From a virus: 36,337 nucleotides of DNA. Below the pieces are notes generated by a model, which saw only the letters and a list, made by a program, of their open reading frames with translations, had not been told where the DNA came from and made no database searches. A program made the translations under genes and the position numbers. The stretch is from IMG/VR virus record IMGVR_UViG_3300020442_000237, positions 1 to 36,337 of that record; one strand, 5' to 3'. Of the stretch, positions 1 through 6,765 are shown in pieces (positions within the stretch are counted from its first letter, which is position 1; every line of letters starts with the position of its first letter).

Positions 1-861
1 TCTTATTTCATTACCAGCACCAAACTTGTGATTAGCACTACATACTATTTCAGTTGTTCTGTCTTTGTAGATTGTATCACATACCTTATCATCGACTTTA
101 CCTAAGTCTAATGCCTCAATGAACTCCACTGCCTTTTGTGGTATAGGTTTTATAGGATTGTCGTCACAAGGATATATTTCATATTGAACGTTGTATTGTT
201 TATCCCTAACCGGCATAGGGCCGCCTTCAAAACCATTAGGATTTTTAAATCTTATTTCAAACCCTAATTCATCTGCTAGTTCCTTTGCCTTATCCATTTG
301 ATGTTCGTTATGTTTGAACTTTAAAAACTCCCATATACCTTTAGCTCCTGTCGCAGAATATGATTTCATATTAGCCCATACTTTCTTCCATTGTACATTA
401 CGTCTATAAATGTGATTAGTATCTTCCAAACCATCTACAGAAAATATTACATAGCTATTGCTATTTGTAGACAGTCCTAATTGATACCAAAATTGTGTAC
501 CTTTCATACCTCCATTGGTATTAATTTGTATGGTAGGTGATTGTATTGTGGTTTTGTTGATGTGATCAAGTATAGGAATAATATGAGGACAAGTGCCAGG
601 GTCTCCATAATCACCAGCAAATGTCCAGAACTTTATTTGTTGTATAAAGTCTACAGGAAAATGTTCTTTGAATTGTTCTAGTGTGTAATATCCTTCTTGA
701 ATATTAGGATTTAGATTAGGACTAAAATTATTATAACGTGGACACCAAGGACAAATGGAATTACAGAGCGTGCTCAGTTCTAAGTGCACGCTCCGTAGGT
801 TCTCGTAATCCCAATTACTGTTTCTTTGTTCGCTTGGCTCTTGTTTTTTTAGGTTTGACAT
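1..861 (-). CDS. Radical SAM enzyme, 3' end beyond the window
   Basis: The first 287 codons are visible and the gene runs off the window edge. A CxxxCxxC iron-sulfur motif (C33, C37, C40, in LCNSICPWCPR) marks a radical SAM enzyme, which cleaves S-adenosylmethionine to start radical chemistry. The spacing excludes QueE, whose cysteine motif is different. Later segments include IQINTNGG and VIFSVDGLEDTN, typical strands of the radical SAM barrel. Further cysteines near the edge (in YPCDD, KVCDT and IVCSA) hint at an auxiliary cluster domain, but that part is cut. I chose the ATG at 861, which overlaps the preceding gene by 47 nt; a GTG at 789 is an alternative that would still keep the cysteine motif. 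Substrate unknown. Similar proteins occur in marine T4-like phages. Confidence 0.85.
   Translation of the reverse strand, partial: MSNLKKQEPSEQRNSNWDYENLRSVHLELSTLCNSICPWCPRYNNFSPNLNPNIQEGYYTLEQFKEHFPVDFIQQIKFWTFAGDYGDPGTCPHIIPILDHINKTTIQSPTIQINTNGGMKGTQFWYQLGLSTNSNSYVIFSVDGLEDTNHIYRRNVQWKKVWANMKSYSATGAKGIWEFLKFKHNEHQMDKAKELADELGFEIRFKNPNGFEGGPMPVRDKQYNVQYEIYPCDDNPIKPIPQKAVEFIEALDLGKVDDKVCDTIYKDRTTEIVCSANHKFGAGNEIR
766..793 (-). repeat. 8-bp perfect inverted repeat (hairpin)
   Basis: GAGCGTGC at 766-773 pairs perfectly with GCACGCTC at 786-793 across a 12-nt loop. It lies just after the stop codon of the 815-1306 gene and inside the start of the radical SAM gene. No T-run follows on the transcribed strand, so it is not a standard intrinsic terminator. 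It could affect mRNA processing or translation near the junction. Confidence 0.5.
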
Positions 862-1306
862 AATCCTCTATTCCTAATTTTTCCAAGATGCCTTCTAGTT
901 TTGGATAAGCAGTTATTAACTTCTTGTCTTTAATGGCAGTCATTAACTGTGCTTCTTTGTGATGTAGTCCTTCCATAATAGACAACCAGTTCATTTCCTG
1001 TTTCCATGCTGGAAGATTTTTTAGATTAGCTTGAGGGTCAACAAATTGTTTGATACGTCTAAACTCTAATGCAATAGTCGTATCACCCATTCCGTCTGGT
1101 ACATCGTCCTCAATTTTAGCAGCCTCGGGCATACCTTCAGGCAATCCCCAATCAACTTCCTCGGCTCCCACTCCCCATCTAACTAAAGGAACTACCGTTT
1201 GGTTTGTAGAGGCAACCTCTTTAAGTCTTGATACTTGCTCGTCTTTACTAGACGCCTCAAATACCCAATCGAATGCCTCGTTCAACTGTCTGAACTTGTT
1301 TGCCAT
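815..1306 (-). CDS. Conserved hypothetical protein, 163 aa
   Basis: I do not recognise a function. The protein has an alpha-helical first third, a central tryptophan/proline segment (VRWGVGAEEVDWGLPEGMP, residues about 43-61) and a very basic tail ending KPKKTRAKRTKKQ. The LPEGMP segment recalls a family of about 150 aa found in many T4-like cyanophages, possibly DUF6433, but this is from memory. It directly follows the AT-hook gene with no spacing, and its end overlaps the radical SAM gene by 47 nt, so the three are probably one late transcript behind the TATAAATA at 1563-1570. The basic tail suggests contact with nucleic acid or packaging in the virion; that is inference. Confidence 0.75.
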   Translation of the reverse strand: MANKFRQLNEAFDWVFEASSKDEQVSRLKEVASTNQTVVPLVRWGVGAEEVDWGLPEGMPEAAKIEDDVPDGMGDTTIALEFRRIKQFVDPQANLKNLPAWKQEMNWLSIMEGLHHKEAQLMTAIKDKKLITAYPKLEGILEKLGIEDYVKPKKTRAKRTKKQ

Positions 1307-1540
1307 TTACTTCACCTTATTTTTAGAACCCTTAGGACGTCCTCTTTTTTTAGGGGCTGCCTTAGGGGCGGCTTTTTTACGCTTAGGTGTTTTACCATCA
1401 GCGTATGCTTCATTAATATCTGGTGTTGATTTATCATCAGCTTTAAAACGTCCTTTTGGACCTCTAGCTCTTACACCAGAAGCTGGTTTTTCCTCAACGG
1501 GATCAGGACCAAATACAAATGTTTTTAACCATTTAAACAT
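1307..1540 (-). CDS. Small basic protein with C-terminal AT-hook
   Basis: The 77-aa protein has a hydrophobic N-terminus (FKWLKTFVFG), a lysine/alanine/proline-rich middle and the sequence KKRGRPKGSKNK at residues 64-75. RGRPKGSK matches the AT-hook core (RGRP flanked by basic residues), which binds the minor groove of AT-rich DNA in many families. The start is supported by a GAGGAG Shine-Dalgarno about 8 nt upstream and by a TATAAATA late promoter 22 nt upstream of the ATG. Late expression with a DNA-binding tail would suit a packaged or nucleoid-associated phage protein, but that role is inference. Confidence 0.75.
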   Translation of the reverse strand: MFKWLKTFVFGPDPVEEKPASGVRARGPKGRFKADDKSTPDINEAYADGKTPKRKKAAPKAAPKKRGRPKGSKNKVK

Positions 1541-1562
1541 AATTTAACTCCTCTTTCTGTAT

Positions 1563-1570
1563 TATTTATA
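1563..1570 (-). promoter_or_regulatory. T4-type late promoter TATAAATA
   Basis: An exact TATAAATA lies in the 64-bp gap between RNase H and the AT-hook gene, 22 nt before that gene's ATG, with a GAGGAG Shine-Dalgarno in between. In T4 this octamer is the -10 element read by the gp55-containing polymerase. Position, strand and a normal-length leader all fit. Confidence 0.8.
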
Positions 1571-1604
1571 TTTAACATTTTAAATTATATACCTTATTGG
1601 TACT

Positions 1605-2495
1605 CTAAAATTCATCAATGACATCTATCATTTGTCTCATTCTGTGCTTATTAAAATATTCTAACAAAGCACTTTTATCTTTGTTTGTTTGAGACTCGTA
1701 ACTATGTATAATATTTTCTTTGATGTCCTGTGGGGTTTTAGATAAGTCTACTAATAAACTATTTCTATTCCAACCGTGTGCTCCATCACCGTTTACAAAA
1801 TCCTCTGGCTTCATAGTTTTCCATTTTGCCAATAAGTTTTTTCGTATAGGGCGTTGTCGTTCACCTTTAACAAATACATCATCATCTGAGAACATATTAG
1901 GAATGCCATCACCTTTATCACCTGTAATAATATGTTCCATTAAAACATGCTGAGCAGGCTCTTTAATTTTTACCCACTTCTTTTGTGCAGGTGCATACTG
2001 TTTTACATTAGGATATTTTTGTAATTGCTGAAAGTCATGATCTCCAGAAATAATTAGAAAAGGATCAGGAGTAATATCATCTTCGAATAATACTCCAGGT
2101 TCTCCTAAACTTTGACTATATTCTGCTAGTGTACCTATAACATCATCTGCCTCGGCACCTTCTACATCAATAACAGGATATGGAAATACCTCTGATAGTT
2201 CGTCCCTAACAATATTTAAGGCATCAAATATTTCTCCCCAATCTAATGAACTCGCTTGTCGTTGTGTACGTCTACTTGCTTTGTAATACGGAAACTCTTT
2301 CTTTCTCCAATAGTATCTGTTATCACAAGCAATAACTATATCACCAAACTCCTCGCCATACTTTCTTTTATATGAACGTATTGTATTTACAATCATATGC
2401 CTAAGTAAAGGTAAGTTTACATCTACATCAGGGCGTCCTCTTACCTCTGCCATAAAATTACCTATGGCAGTTTGATTATAATCTACTACAATCAT
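1605..2495 (-). CDS. rnh: RNase H / 5'-3' exonuclease (T4 Rnh family)
   Basis: T4-type RNase H, a FEN/5'-exonuclease-family enzyme that removes RNA primers from lagging-strand fragments at the replication fork. The metal-binding acidic residues are in place: D5 in IVVDYN, D58 in ACDNR, E115, D117 and D118 in EGAEADDVIG, D152 and D154 in SGDHDFQQLQ, and D193 and D196 in TGDKGDGIPN. At 296 aa it is close to the usual length of about 305. The start overlaps the end of the 2492-3610 gene by 4 nt, indicating coupled translation, and both are probably driven by the early promoter at 3643-3688. Confidence 0.95.
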   Translation of the reverse strand: MIVVDYNQTAIGNFMAEVRGRPDVDVNLPLLRHMIVNTIRSYKRKYGEEFGDIVIACDNRYYWRKKEFPYYKASRRTQRQASSLDWGEIFDALNIVRDELSEVFPYPVIDVEGAEADDVIGTLAEYSQSLGEPGVLFEDDITPDPFLIISGDHDFQQLQKYPNVKQYAPAQKKWVKIKEPAQHVLMEHIITGDKGDGIPNMFSDDDVFVKGERQRPIRKNLLAKWKTMKPEDFVNGDGAHGWNRNSLLVDLSKTPQDIKENIIHSYESQTNKDKSALLEYFNKHRMRQMIDVIDEF

Positions 2496-3610
2496 TGGAC
2501 TTTAAGAAGTAGCATGTTGGGATTAATTCTTAACTTAACACCCATCTTCTTACCTCGTATTTTGCCTACTTGTTCGTGTATAGCGTTTCTAGACTTCTTC
2601 ATTATCAAAGGAAGTTGTTCTTCAGGTTTACGCAGTGTTTTTTCATAGGACAGTTCAGCATCCCATCCTTGTGGTGATGTTCCTTTTACACCTAAACCAC
2701 CTTCGCCTTTACTCATATATAAACCTAAACGTCTACGCTTAGTATCATACACCCACAGTTCTGTAGCTCCTAATATATCTACAGGTTGTATGGATGCTAT
2801 ATTCAAGTCCTTATCTGCTTGCTTGTATCGTAACCTGTTTACAATCTTACGTGGGTCCTGTGGCTTCTTACGTCTTACTACTTGTTTACGAACTTGTCCT
2901 GCTGATAGTAAACCCATCAACTCTTTCAACCAGTCAACTAACTTTTGTGTATCAGGTTTTCTTATATGGCTATAACCTTCTACAAGTTGTTCGTCCCAGT
3001 CATTACGTTGTCGTATTTTACGGACACGCTGCAGTTCTTCTAGTTCATCTAGTAAACCACTGAACTCTGCAATTGCTTCTGACATCTCTTCCTTGTTCAG
3101 TTTTACACCATTCATTAGTTGTTCAGGACTAGAATGTTTTTTGCCTTCCATAATATTGTCTACAGAATTATCTACTGCACCAATAAACAAAGGCAATTCA
3201 ATTCTAACAACCTTAGGTTTTACTGCCTCTTTCTTTTCTTGTTTGGCATCTAAAGCTTCTTGTCCTTTAGTAGTGATGTATTCTAGTTTTTTATCTAGAT
3301 ACTCTCGTTGGTTTACAGTCATCCAACCTGTCTTATAAAAGAACCAAGTATATTTAGATATTGCTAGAAATGCGTAGTCAGGAGCTGCCTGTACTAACTT
3401 AATAGTCTTCTTATCCCAACCGCTGTGATCTTTTGCCCACTTACGAAATGAAGCGTATTGTTCTTTATCGCTTATTTCGTGGTGAATAAAATATTCTGAA
3501 TTACGGTACGCTTTAGCGCGTTCCTCCTCATTGTCTATCAGACTGAACTGCGCCCAGTTCGGTTCCTTGACGAGGTAGACTGGTCCCCGTTGTTTTTTTC
3601 TTGCTGCCAT
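2492..3610 (-). CDS. Conserved hypothetical protein, 372 aa, early expressed
   Basis: I do not recognise a domain. The N-terminal half has aromatic-rich segments (SEYFIHHEISDKEQYASFRKW, then YTWFFYKTGWMTVNQREYL). The middle contains a helical, acidic stretch, and the last third is basic with RKKPQDPRKIVNRLRYKQ and PEEQLPLIMKKSRNAIHEQ segments and beta-like repeats around VDILGATELWVYDTKRRRLGLY. Proteins of this kind are found next to replication genes in marine T4-like phages, which is as far as context goes. The ATG at 3610 has GGAG 9 nt upstream, and a consensus sigma70-type promoter ends 32 nt before the start, so it is probably among the first genes expressed. It overlaps rnh by 4 nt. Confidence 0.8.
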   Translation of the reverse strand: MAARKKQRGPVYLVKEPNWAQFSLIDNEEERAKAYRNSEYFIHHEISDKEQYASFRKWAKDHSGWDKKTIKLVQAAPDYAFLAISKYTWFFYKTGWMTVNQREYLDKKLEYITTKGQEALDAKQEKKEAVKPKVVRIELPLFIGAVDNSVDNIMEGKKHSSPEQLMNGVKLNKEEMSEAIAEFSGLLDELEELQRVRKIRQRNDWDEQLVEGYSHIRKPDTQKLVDWLKELMGLLSAGQVRKQVVRRKKPQDPRKIVNRLRYKQADKDLNIASIQPVDILGATELWVYDTKRRRLGLYMSKGEGGLGVKGTSPQGWDAELSYEKTLRKPEEQLPLIMKKSRNAIHEQVGKIRGKKMGVKLRINPNMLLLKVQ

Positions 3611-3642
3611 AATGGACTTCTCCTAAATTAATCATACTACTA

Positions 3643-3688
3643 ATTATAAGAGCTATGAAAGTAAAAGTCAAATACGTAGATGACCAAA
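3643..3688 (-). promoter_or_regulatory. Composite early promoter (TTTGGTCA / TTGACT / TATAAT)
   Basis: On the minus strand TTTGGTCA (3681-3688) is followed after 9 nt by TTGACT (3666-3671) and after another 17 nt by a perfect TATAAT (3643-3648). The -35 and -10 boxes are near-ideal for host sigma70. The upstream element recurs with identical spacing at 13210-13255 and 28342-28387. It drives the 2492-3610 gene and rnh. Confidence 0.9.
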
Positions 3689-3689
3689 A

Positions 3690-3766
3690 TGGAGCTACCT
3701 GTCGGATTCGAACCGACGACCTGAGGTTTACAAAACCCCTGCTCTGGCCAACTGAGCTAAGGTAGC
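3690..3766 (-). tRNA. tRNA-Thr (anticodon TGT), CCA encoded
   Basis: The minus strand folds as a full cloverleaf: acceptor GCTACCT/AGGTAGC, D-stem GCTC/GAGC, anticodon stem GGGGT/ACCTC with one G-T pair, loop TTTGTAA giving anticodon TGT (threonine, codon ACA), and T-arm GTCGG-TTCGAAT-CCGAC. The discriminator T is followed by an encoded CCA at 3690-3692, as in T4 tRNA genes. The 5' end lies 8 nt after the stop codon of the 3775-4116 gene, so it is probably processed from that transcript. An ACA-reading tRNA suits an AT-rich phage genome. Confidence 0.95.
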
Positions 3767-3774
3767 CCGCGAAA

Positions 3775-4116
3775 CTATTCTGGTGTGATAGTGGTAACTT
3801 CTGAACTAGAAGTCTGCTCTACTACAAGTGGGTCCTTGCCTAAGAACTTGAAACGAATCACTTTATCATATTTAATAGTTCTAAAACCTTCTTCTGGGTG
3901 CGCCCATACAGTAAGGTTACCTGGTGATTTGTTGTTTTTAGAATCGCCTTTTGGTTCCGGAAATAAATGAGGCATTAATGAACATACAAGTTCACGGACT
4001 TCGCCATTTACCTTTTGAAACCTAAACATACCATATCCACGACTTAATACATCTTCGATTTGCTGACGCCAATCGTCATCATTACGCCTTGGTTCAAATT
4101 CAATTACATTTGGCAT
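3775..4116 (-). CDS. SH3-like beta-barrel protein (DUF2693-like)
   Basis: The 113-aa protein reads as a compact beta-barrel: FRFQKVNGEVRELVCSLMP (about residues 31-49), then NLTVWAHPEEGFRTIKYDKVIRFKFL (about 68-93). The pattern of a lysine-asparagine-glycine turn, a cysteine strand, then a tryptophan strand and a GFRTI strand matches small phage proteins annotated as SH3 beta-barrel / DUF2693; this is from memory. Function unknown. Its ATG shares one base with the stop of the upstream membrane-protein gene (TAATG), so translation is coupled. The tRNA gene follows 8 nt after its stop. Confidence 0.7.
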   Translation of the reverse strand: MPNVIEFEPRRNDDDWRQQIEDVLSRGYGMFRFQKVNGEVRELVCSLMPHLFPEPKGDSKNNKSPGNLTVWAHPEEGFRTIKYDKVIRFKFLGKDPLVVEQTSSSEVTTITPE

Positions 4117-5180
4117 TATTCTTTACTCCGTTTTTTATCTATTAACCATTGGAGATCTGCTTCCTTTTTAGGGTCCATTTTAGCAGACTCCCCATATTTT
4201 TCTTCCTGCCATTCCATTGGTCCTTGTAACATATCTTTTGTCATAGTTCCGTCAGGTGGCAGTTCTATATCTATGTGTAAATCATCTTCAACACGGACTC
4301 TTGTCTTTAGCTCGTGTGTAGGATTCTTTGCACTACCAACAGCAGCCCAAGTACCCTTTTCAGGTTCTTCTGCTTGTGATATGCCTTTGTCATCTACAGT
4401 AGGGTCCTCAGGCATATCAACTGCTGTAATTCGTTCTCCTTTATACTCTCTTATAGCAATGTTTGCTGCTAATACCATAATAATCGCTAAAGGATCAAAT
4501 ACGAATATTAGTAATAGTATAATGATTCTGACGGCAGAATCAATCCTTTGTTCACCCGTTTCGCCATAAAAGAGTTCCGAGATATAATTTATTGGTCCTA
4601 GTTCTGCCTCCATCTTTGCTTGTTCCATTCTAAGAGGCAATAGTTGTTCGTTATATTGATCGATTAATACTATTGATTCATCTATGTCTGTGTTTATTCT
4701 TTCTCTTTCTTCTCGCTGTGTTCTTGTTACATAGTTTCTATCTTGTCTACGTGATTCCAATAGTACCAAGTCTAGTGCTTCTATTCTGTCTCGATATGCT
4801 GTTAGTTTATCTTTCTCTGACTCTAATCTAAACTCTATGACTTCCATGTTTAAGTCTTGGTCAGTATAAACTGCTACCTGCTCTATATGGGCTCTAGATA
4901 GAAAACCAAATATACCTAATGAAGTTATTATGGATAAGATTAGAACCGCACTTACCATGTATGATTTCATTAGGAATCTTATTCTGTCCCAATATTGATA
5001 AACCCATGAGGCTGCTACAAGTTTTGCTATTTCGAGTACAATTCCCATACCCATAATTGCCATAGCTGCTGCCGGGAAAATAGTAATTAGACCTACAATA
5101 GAAAAGTAGGCTGCAACTGCTGATACAGACAATGCTGAGAAAGCAGTCATTATAATAAACATTATACTATTAGTTCGCAT
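4116..5180 (-). CDS. Multi-pass membrane protein with periplasmic coiled coil
   Basis: Start chosen at the ATG at 5180 because GGAGG lies 7 nt upstream (5188-5192); an in-frame ATG at 5207 would add nine residues (MNPFNGGLT) but has no ribosome site. Counting from 5180, hydrophobic segments lie near residues 5-35, 38-58, 72-95 and about 218-240 (IIILLLIFVFDPLAIIMVLAA). Between the last two is a charged helical stretch rich in E, R and Q, likely a coiled coil. The last 110 residues are soluble and acidic. Function is not recognisable; similar long membrane/coiled-coil proteins occur in marine T4-like phages. It overlaps the upstream gene by 11 nt. Confidence 0.75.
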   Translation of the reverse strand: MRTNSIMFIIMTAFSALSVSAVAAYFSIVGLITIFPAAAMAIMGMGIVLEIAKLVAASWVYQYWDRIRFLMKSYMVSAVLILSIITSLGIFGFLSRAHIEQVAVYTDQDLNMEVIEFRLESEKDKLTAYRDRIEALDLVLLESRRQDRNYVTRTQREERERINTDIDESIVLIDQYNEQLLPLRMEQAKMEAELGPINYISELFYGETGEQRIDSAVRIIILLLIFVFDPLAIIMVLAANIAIREYKGERITAVDMPEDPTVDDKGISQAEEPEKGTWAAVGSAKNPTHELKTRVRVEDDLHIDIELPPDGTMTKDMLQGPMEWQEEKYGESAKMDPKKEADLQWLIDKKRSKE

Positions 5181-5496
5181 TGTTAGGCCTCCATTGAATG
5201 GGTTCAAAGTCCTTTAAAAAACTTGAACGTATTCTAATATGCAACATATCATTTAAACAGTTAGGGTCTTCCCTCTGCTGCCATTGTAAAAGAAACTCCT
5301 GCATTTTTGCCGGTGCTCTAGTAGGGTACTCTGCAATTACTTCCTTATGTAATTCTTCTGCACTTTCTTTTACTACACTAGAACTTCCAAAGTATTTTTC
5401 AAATTGTTTATCTGTCTTACAAGAATAACCAATATAATATCTCCCATCAGGAAAATATGTGCAATAAACTCTGTGTTTCTTTTTCTCTTTAGGCAT
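5170..5496 (-). CDS. GIY-YIG-like nuclease domain protein
   Basis: The N-terminus RVYCTYFPDGRYYIGYSCKT (residues 9-28) has the two-strand GIY-YIG signature (VYC...YIG), followed by KYFGSSSVV, an acidic helix with E67 in APAKMQEFLLQ and CLND near residue 80. Phage members with a YFGSG-type segment (Seg-like) share this order. The first motif is divergent and the family's conserved arginine is not clear, so activity is uncertain. At 108 aa it is a bare catalytic domain without the DNA-binding module of a homing endonuclease. A TATAAATA lies only 7 nt before the ATG and no Shine-Dalgarno is visible. Confidence 0.6.
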   Translation of the reverse strand: MPKEKKKHRVYCTYFPDGRYYIGYSCKTDKQFEKYFGSSSVVKESAEELHKEVIAEYPTRAPAKMQEFLLQWQQREDPNCLNDMLHIRIRSSFLKDFEPIQWRPNNAN

Positions 5497-5502
5497 ATAG
5501 AC

Positions 5503-5510
5503 TATTTATA
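5503..5510 (-). promoter_or_regulatory. T4-type late promoter TATAAATA, leaderless arrangement
   Basis: An exact TATAAATA ends 7 nt before the ATG of the GIY-YIG-like gene. With T4-like start-site spacing the transcript would begin about 2 nt before the ATG. The octamer also contains the TAA stop codon of the upstream 5506-5634 gene. No Shine-Dalgarno is present. Confidence 0.6.
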
Positions 5511-5634
5511 TGACGTAATTGATGATAGTCATACAAGTAAACATCAGTAACATGGCGGATGCTATCACTAGGGTAGGCAACACCGCGTTCATAAACAATG
5601 GATACTTTTTAAAATAATAATCTAATTTATCCAT
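5506..5634 (-). CDS. 42-aa single-pass membrane protein
   Basis: The ATG at 5634 overlaps the end of the cupin gene by 8 nt, with AAAAGG just upstream. The peptide begins with a polar, basic segment (MDKLDYYFKKYPLF) followed by one hydrophobic helix (NAVLPTLVIASAMLLMFTCMTIINYVI). The same frame stays open further upstream to 5757, but that part only shadows the cupin gene, so I take the short form. Function unknown; such mini membrane proteins are common in T4-like genomes. Confidence 0.55.
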   Translation of the reverse strand: MDKLDYYFKKYPLFMNAVLPTLVIASAMLLMFTCMTIINYVI

Positions 5635-5956
5635 GCCTTTTGCCGTCGAATACACATACGAAATAGAGACCAAAGTCTCCTGTATTATGTACTCTGTGAA
5701 ATACTCCGTCCTCAATAAGTACCAAGTCTCCACCTGAAACTTCAAAACGGTTATCATCTATTTCCATTTCACCACGGCCATTAATAAACATATAGACTTC
5801 TTCTTGTCCTTCGTGTTTATGTCCTGATGTAGATTTACCTGCTGTAAGATGAGTAGAACTAACCACTAATCCTTTTAAGTGCAAGTTATCTTTTACGGTG
5901 TATCTGTCGTCCTCCTTTACAACAACGCCACCTATATCTTTAATCGATACTTTCAT
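5627..5956 (-). CDS. Cupin-domain protein
   Basis: A single-domain cupin of 109 aa. The metal-binding motif is intact: H46 and H48 (GHKHEG), E53 (HxH-x4-E) and a distal H87 (VFHRVHN), with the glycine turns (INGRGEMEIDD, VSGGDLVLIEDG) of the beta-barrel. Small cupins of this kind often act as sugar epimerases, isomerases or oxygenases, but the substrate cannot be read here. I chose the ATG at 5956, which has AGAGGA 5 nt upstream; an in-frame TTG at 5971 has no ribosome site. The gene overlaps the zinc-ribbon gene at its start and the mini membrane gene at its end. Confidence 0.85.
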   Translation of the reverse strand: MKVSIKDIGGVVVKEDDRYTVKDNLHLKGLVVSSTHLTAGKSTSGHKHEGQEEVYMFINGRGEMEIDDNRFEVSGGDLVLIEDGVFHRVHNTGDFGLYFVCVFDGKRHG

Positions 5957-6116
5957 TATATTCCTCTTCAAATTTGTCGATATAATCGAACCCTTCTTCC
6001 AGCTCTAATTCTTCACCACAAAAAGGGCAAAATCTGAGTCTGTAAAAATCGTGGTCCTCGGAAACTTCTAACTTTCCGGCACCATTACATTTTACACATT
6101 CAAATGGTTGCTTCAT
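5940..6116 (-). CDS. 58-aa zinc-ribbon protein
   Basis: A short gene with two CxxC pairs: FECVKCNGAGKLEV (C7, C10) and RFCPFCGEELEL (C30, C33), the usual layout of a one-zinc ribbon. An acidic tail follows. The ATG at 6116 lies inside the end of the methyltransferase gene (17-nt overlap) and its stop lies inside the start of the cupin gene, so it is held in a translationally coupled row. Function unknown; similar phage proteins may bind nucleic acid or host proteins. A second, unrelated CxxC mini-protein lies at 32281-32451. Confidence 0.75.
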   Translation of the reverse strand: MKQPFECVKCNGAGKLEVSEDHDFYRLRFCPFCGEELELEEGFDYIDKFEEEYNESID

Positions 6117-6765
6117 ATTTTACCTCTAATAACCAGGATGGATTTATATCTGTAGGTATTTTGATTTCCGTTGCTACCATACCATCAGGTACCATTGGTT
6201 CAAAAATAGATATATGAGAGCCCAAAGAACTCTCTATTAATAAACATCTGCCTCCTGGATTCAAATGTTCTTTTAATCCGTTAAAAAATCTTTGGTGAAA
6301 TTGCCAATCTTCATCTAACCATGCTTCCTCTCTAAGTCCCATGTTTACCATATATTCTATTCTGTTTGCCCACCAGGGAGGATTTACAATAATAAAATCA
6401 AATGTATCATCTATATTTTCCCATACATCACTTCTATATACAGTAGCTCTGTCTGTAAGTCCACAAGTGTCTACATTTATTTGACAATCTTCTAGTTGTT
6501 CTTGTGTTATATCCGTGTAGTGTAGTTCTTTAACAGCGTCCTTTAATAGTAATGAGGAGCCAATTATTCCCCAACCACAGCACATTTCTAAACCTTTTTT
6601 AAAGTTTAAATTATAATCTAATACTTTTTGAAATACAAGTTTGTTACGTTCTAATAACGCTGGTTTGTGGTATGTGTTTGGATCAAATATAGTATCTAAA
6701 TTATATTGATTGTGTTCACGTCTTATTCTTGTTTCTTCATCTTGTGTCATACCATATACACCCAT
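6100..6765 (-). CDS. Class I SAM methyltransferase with NPPW motif
   Basis: The 221-aa protein has SAM-binding motif I as GLEMCCGWGIIGSSLL (residues 58-73), an acidic motif II strand ending HYTDIT (82-87), and NPPW at 128-131. NPPY/NPPW marks enzymes that methylate an exocyclic or side-chain nitrogen (adenine, or glutamine as in PrmC). No DNA-recognition domain is visible, so a small-molecule, protein or RNA target is as likely as DNA. The ATG shares one base with the nrdB stop (TAATG). A second ATG at codon 6 is an alternative start. Confidence 0.85.
   Translation of the reverse strand: MGVYGMTQDEETRIRREHNQYNLDTIFDPNTYHKPALLERNKLVFQKVLDYNLNFKKGLEMCCGWGIIGSSLLLKDAVKELHYTDITQEQLEDCQINVDTCGLTDRATVYRSDVWENIDDTFDFIIVNPPWWANRIEYMVNMGLREEAWLDEDWQFHQRFFNGLKEHLNPGGRCLLIESSLGSHISIFEPMVPDGMVATEIKIPTDINPSWLLEVKYEATI

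Noticed and set aside
766-793. Intrinsic terminator after the 815-1306 gene
   Set aside because: The hairpin is good but no T-run follows on the minus strand, and it lies inside the radical SAM coding sequence.
1050-1547. Long open frame on the + strand
   Set aside because: It is the antisense shadow of the two genes at 815-1540 and has serine/leucine-rich sequence of no known type; no ribosome site or promoter on that strand.
5635-5757. In-frame upstream extension of the 42-aa membrane protein
   Set aside because: The extension is read antiparallel in frame to the cupin coding sequence (same strand, other frame) and no ribosome site precedes its start; the ATG at 5634 has one.
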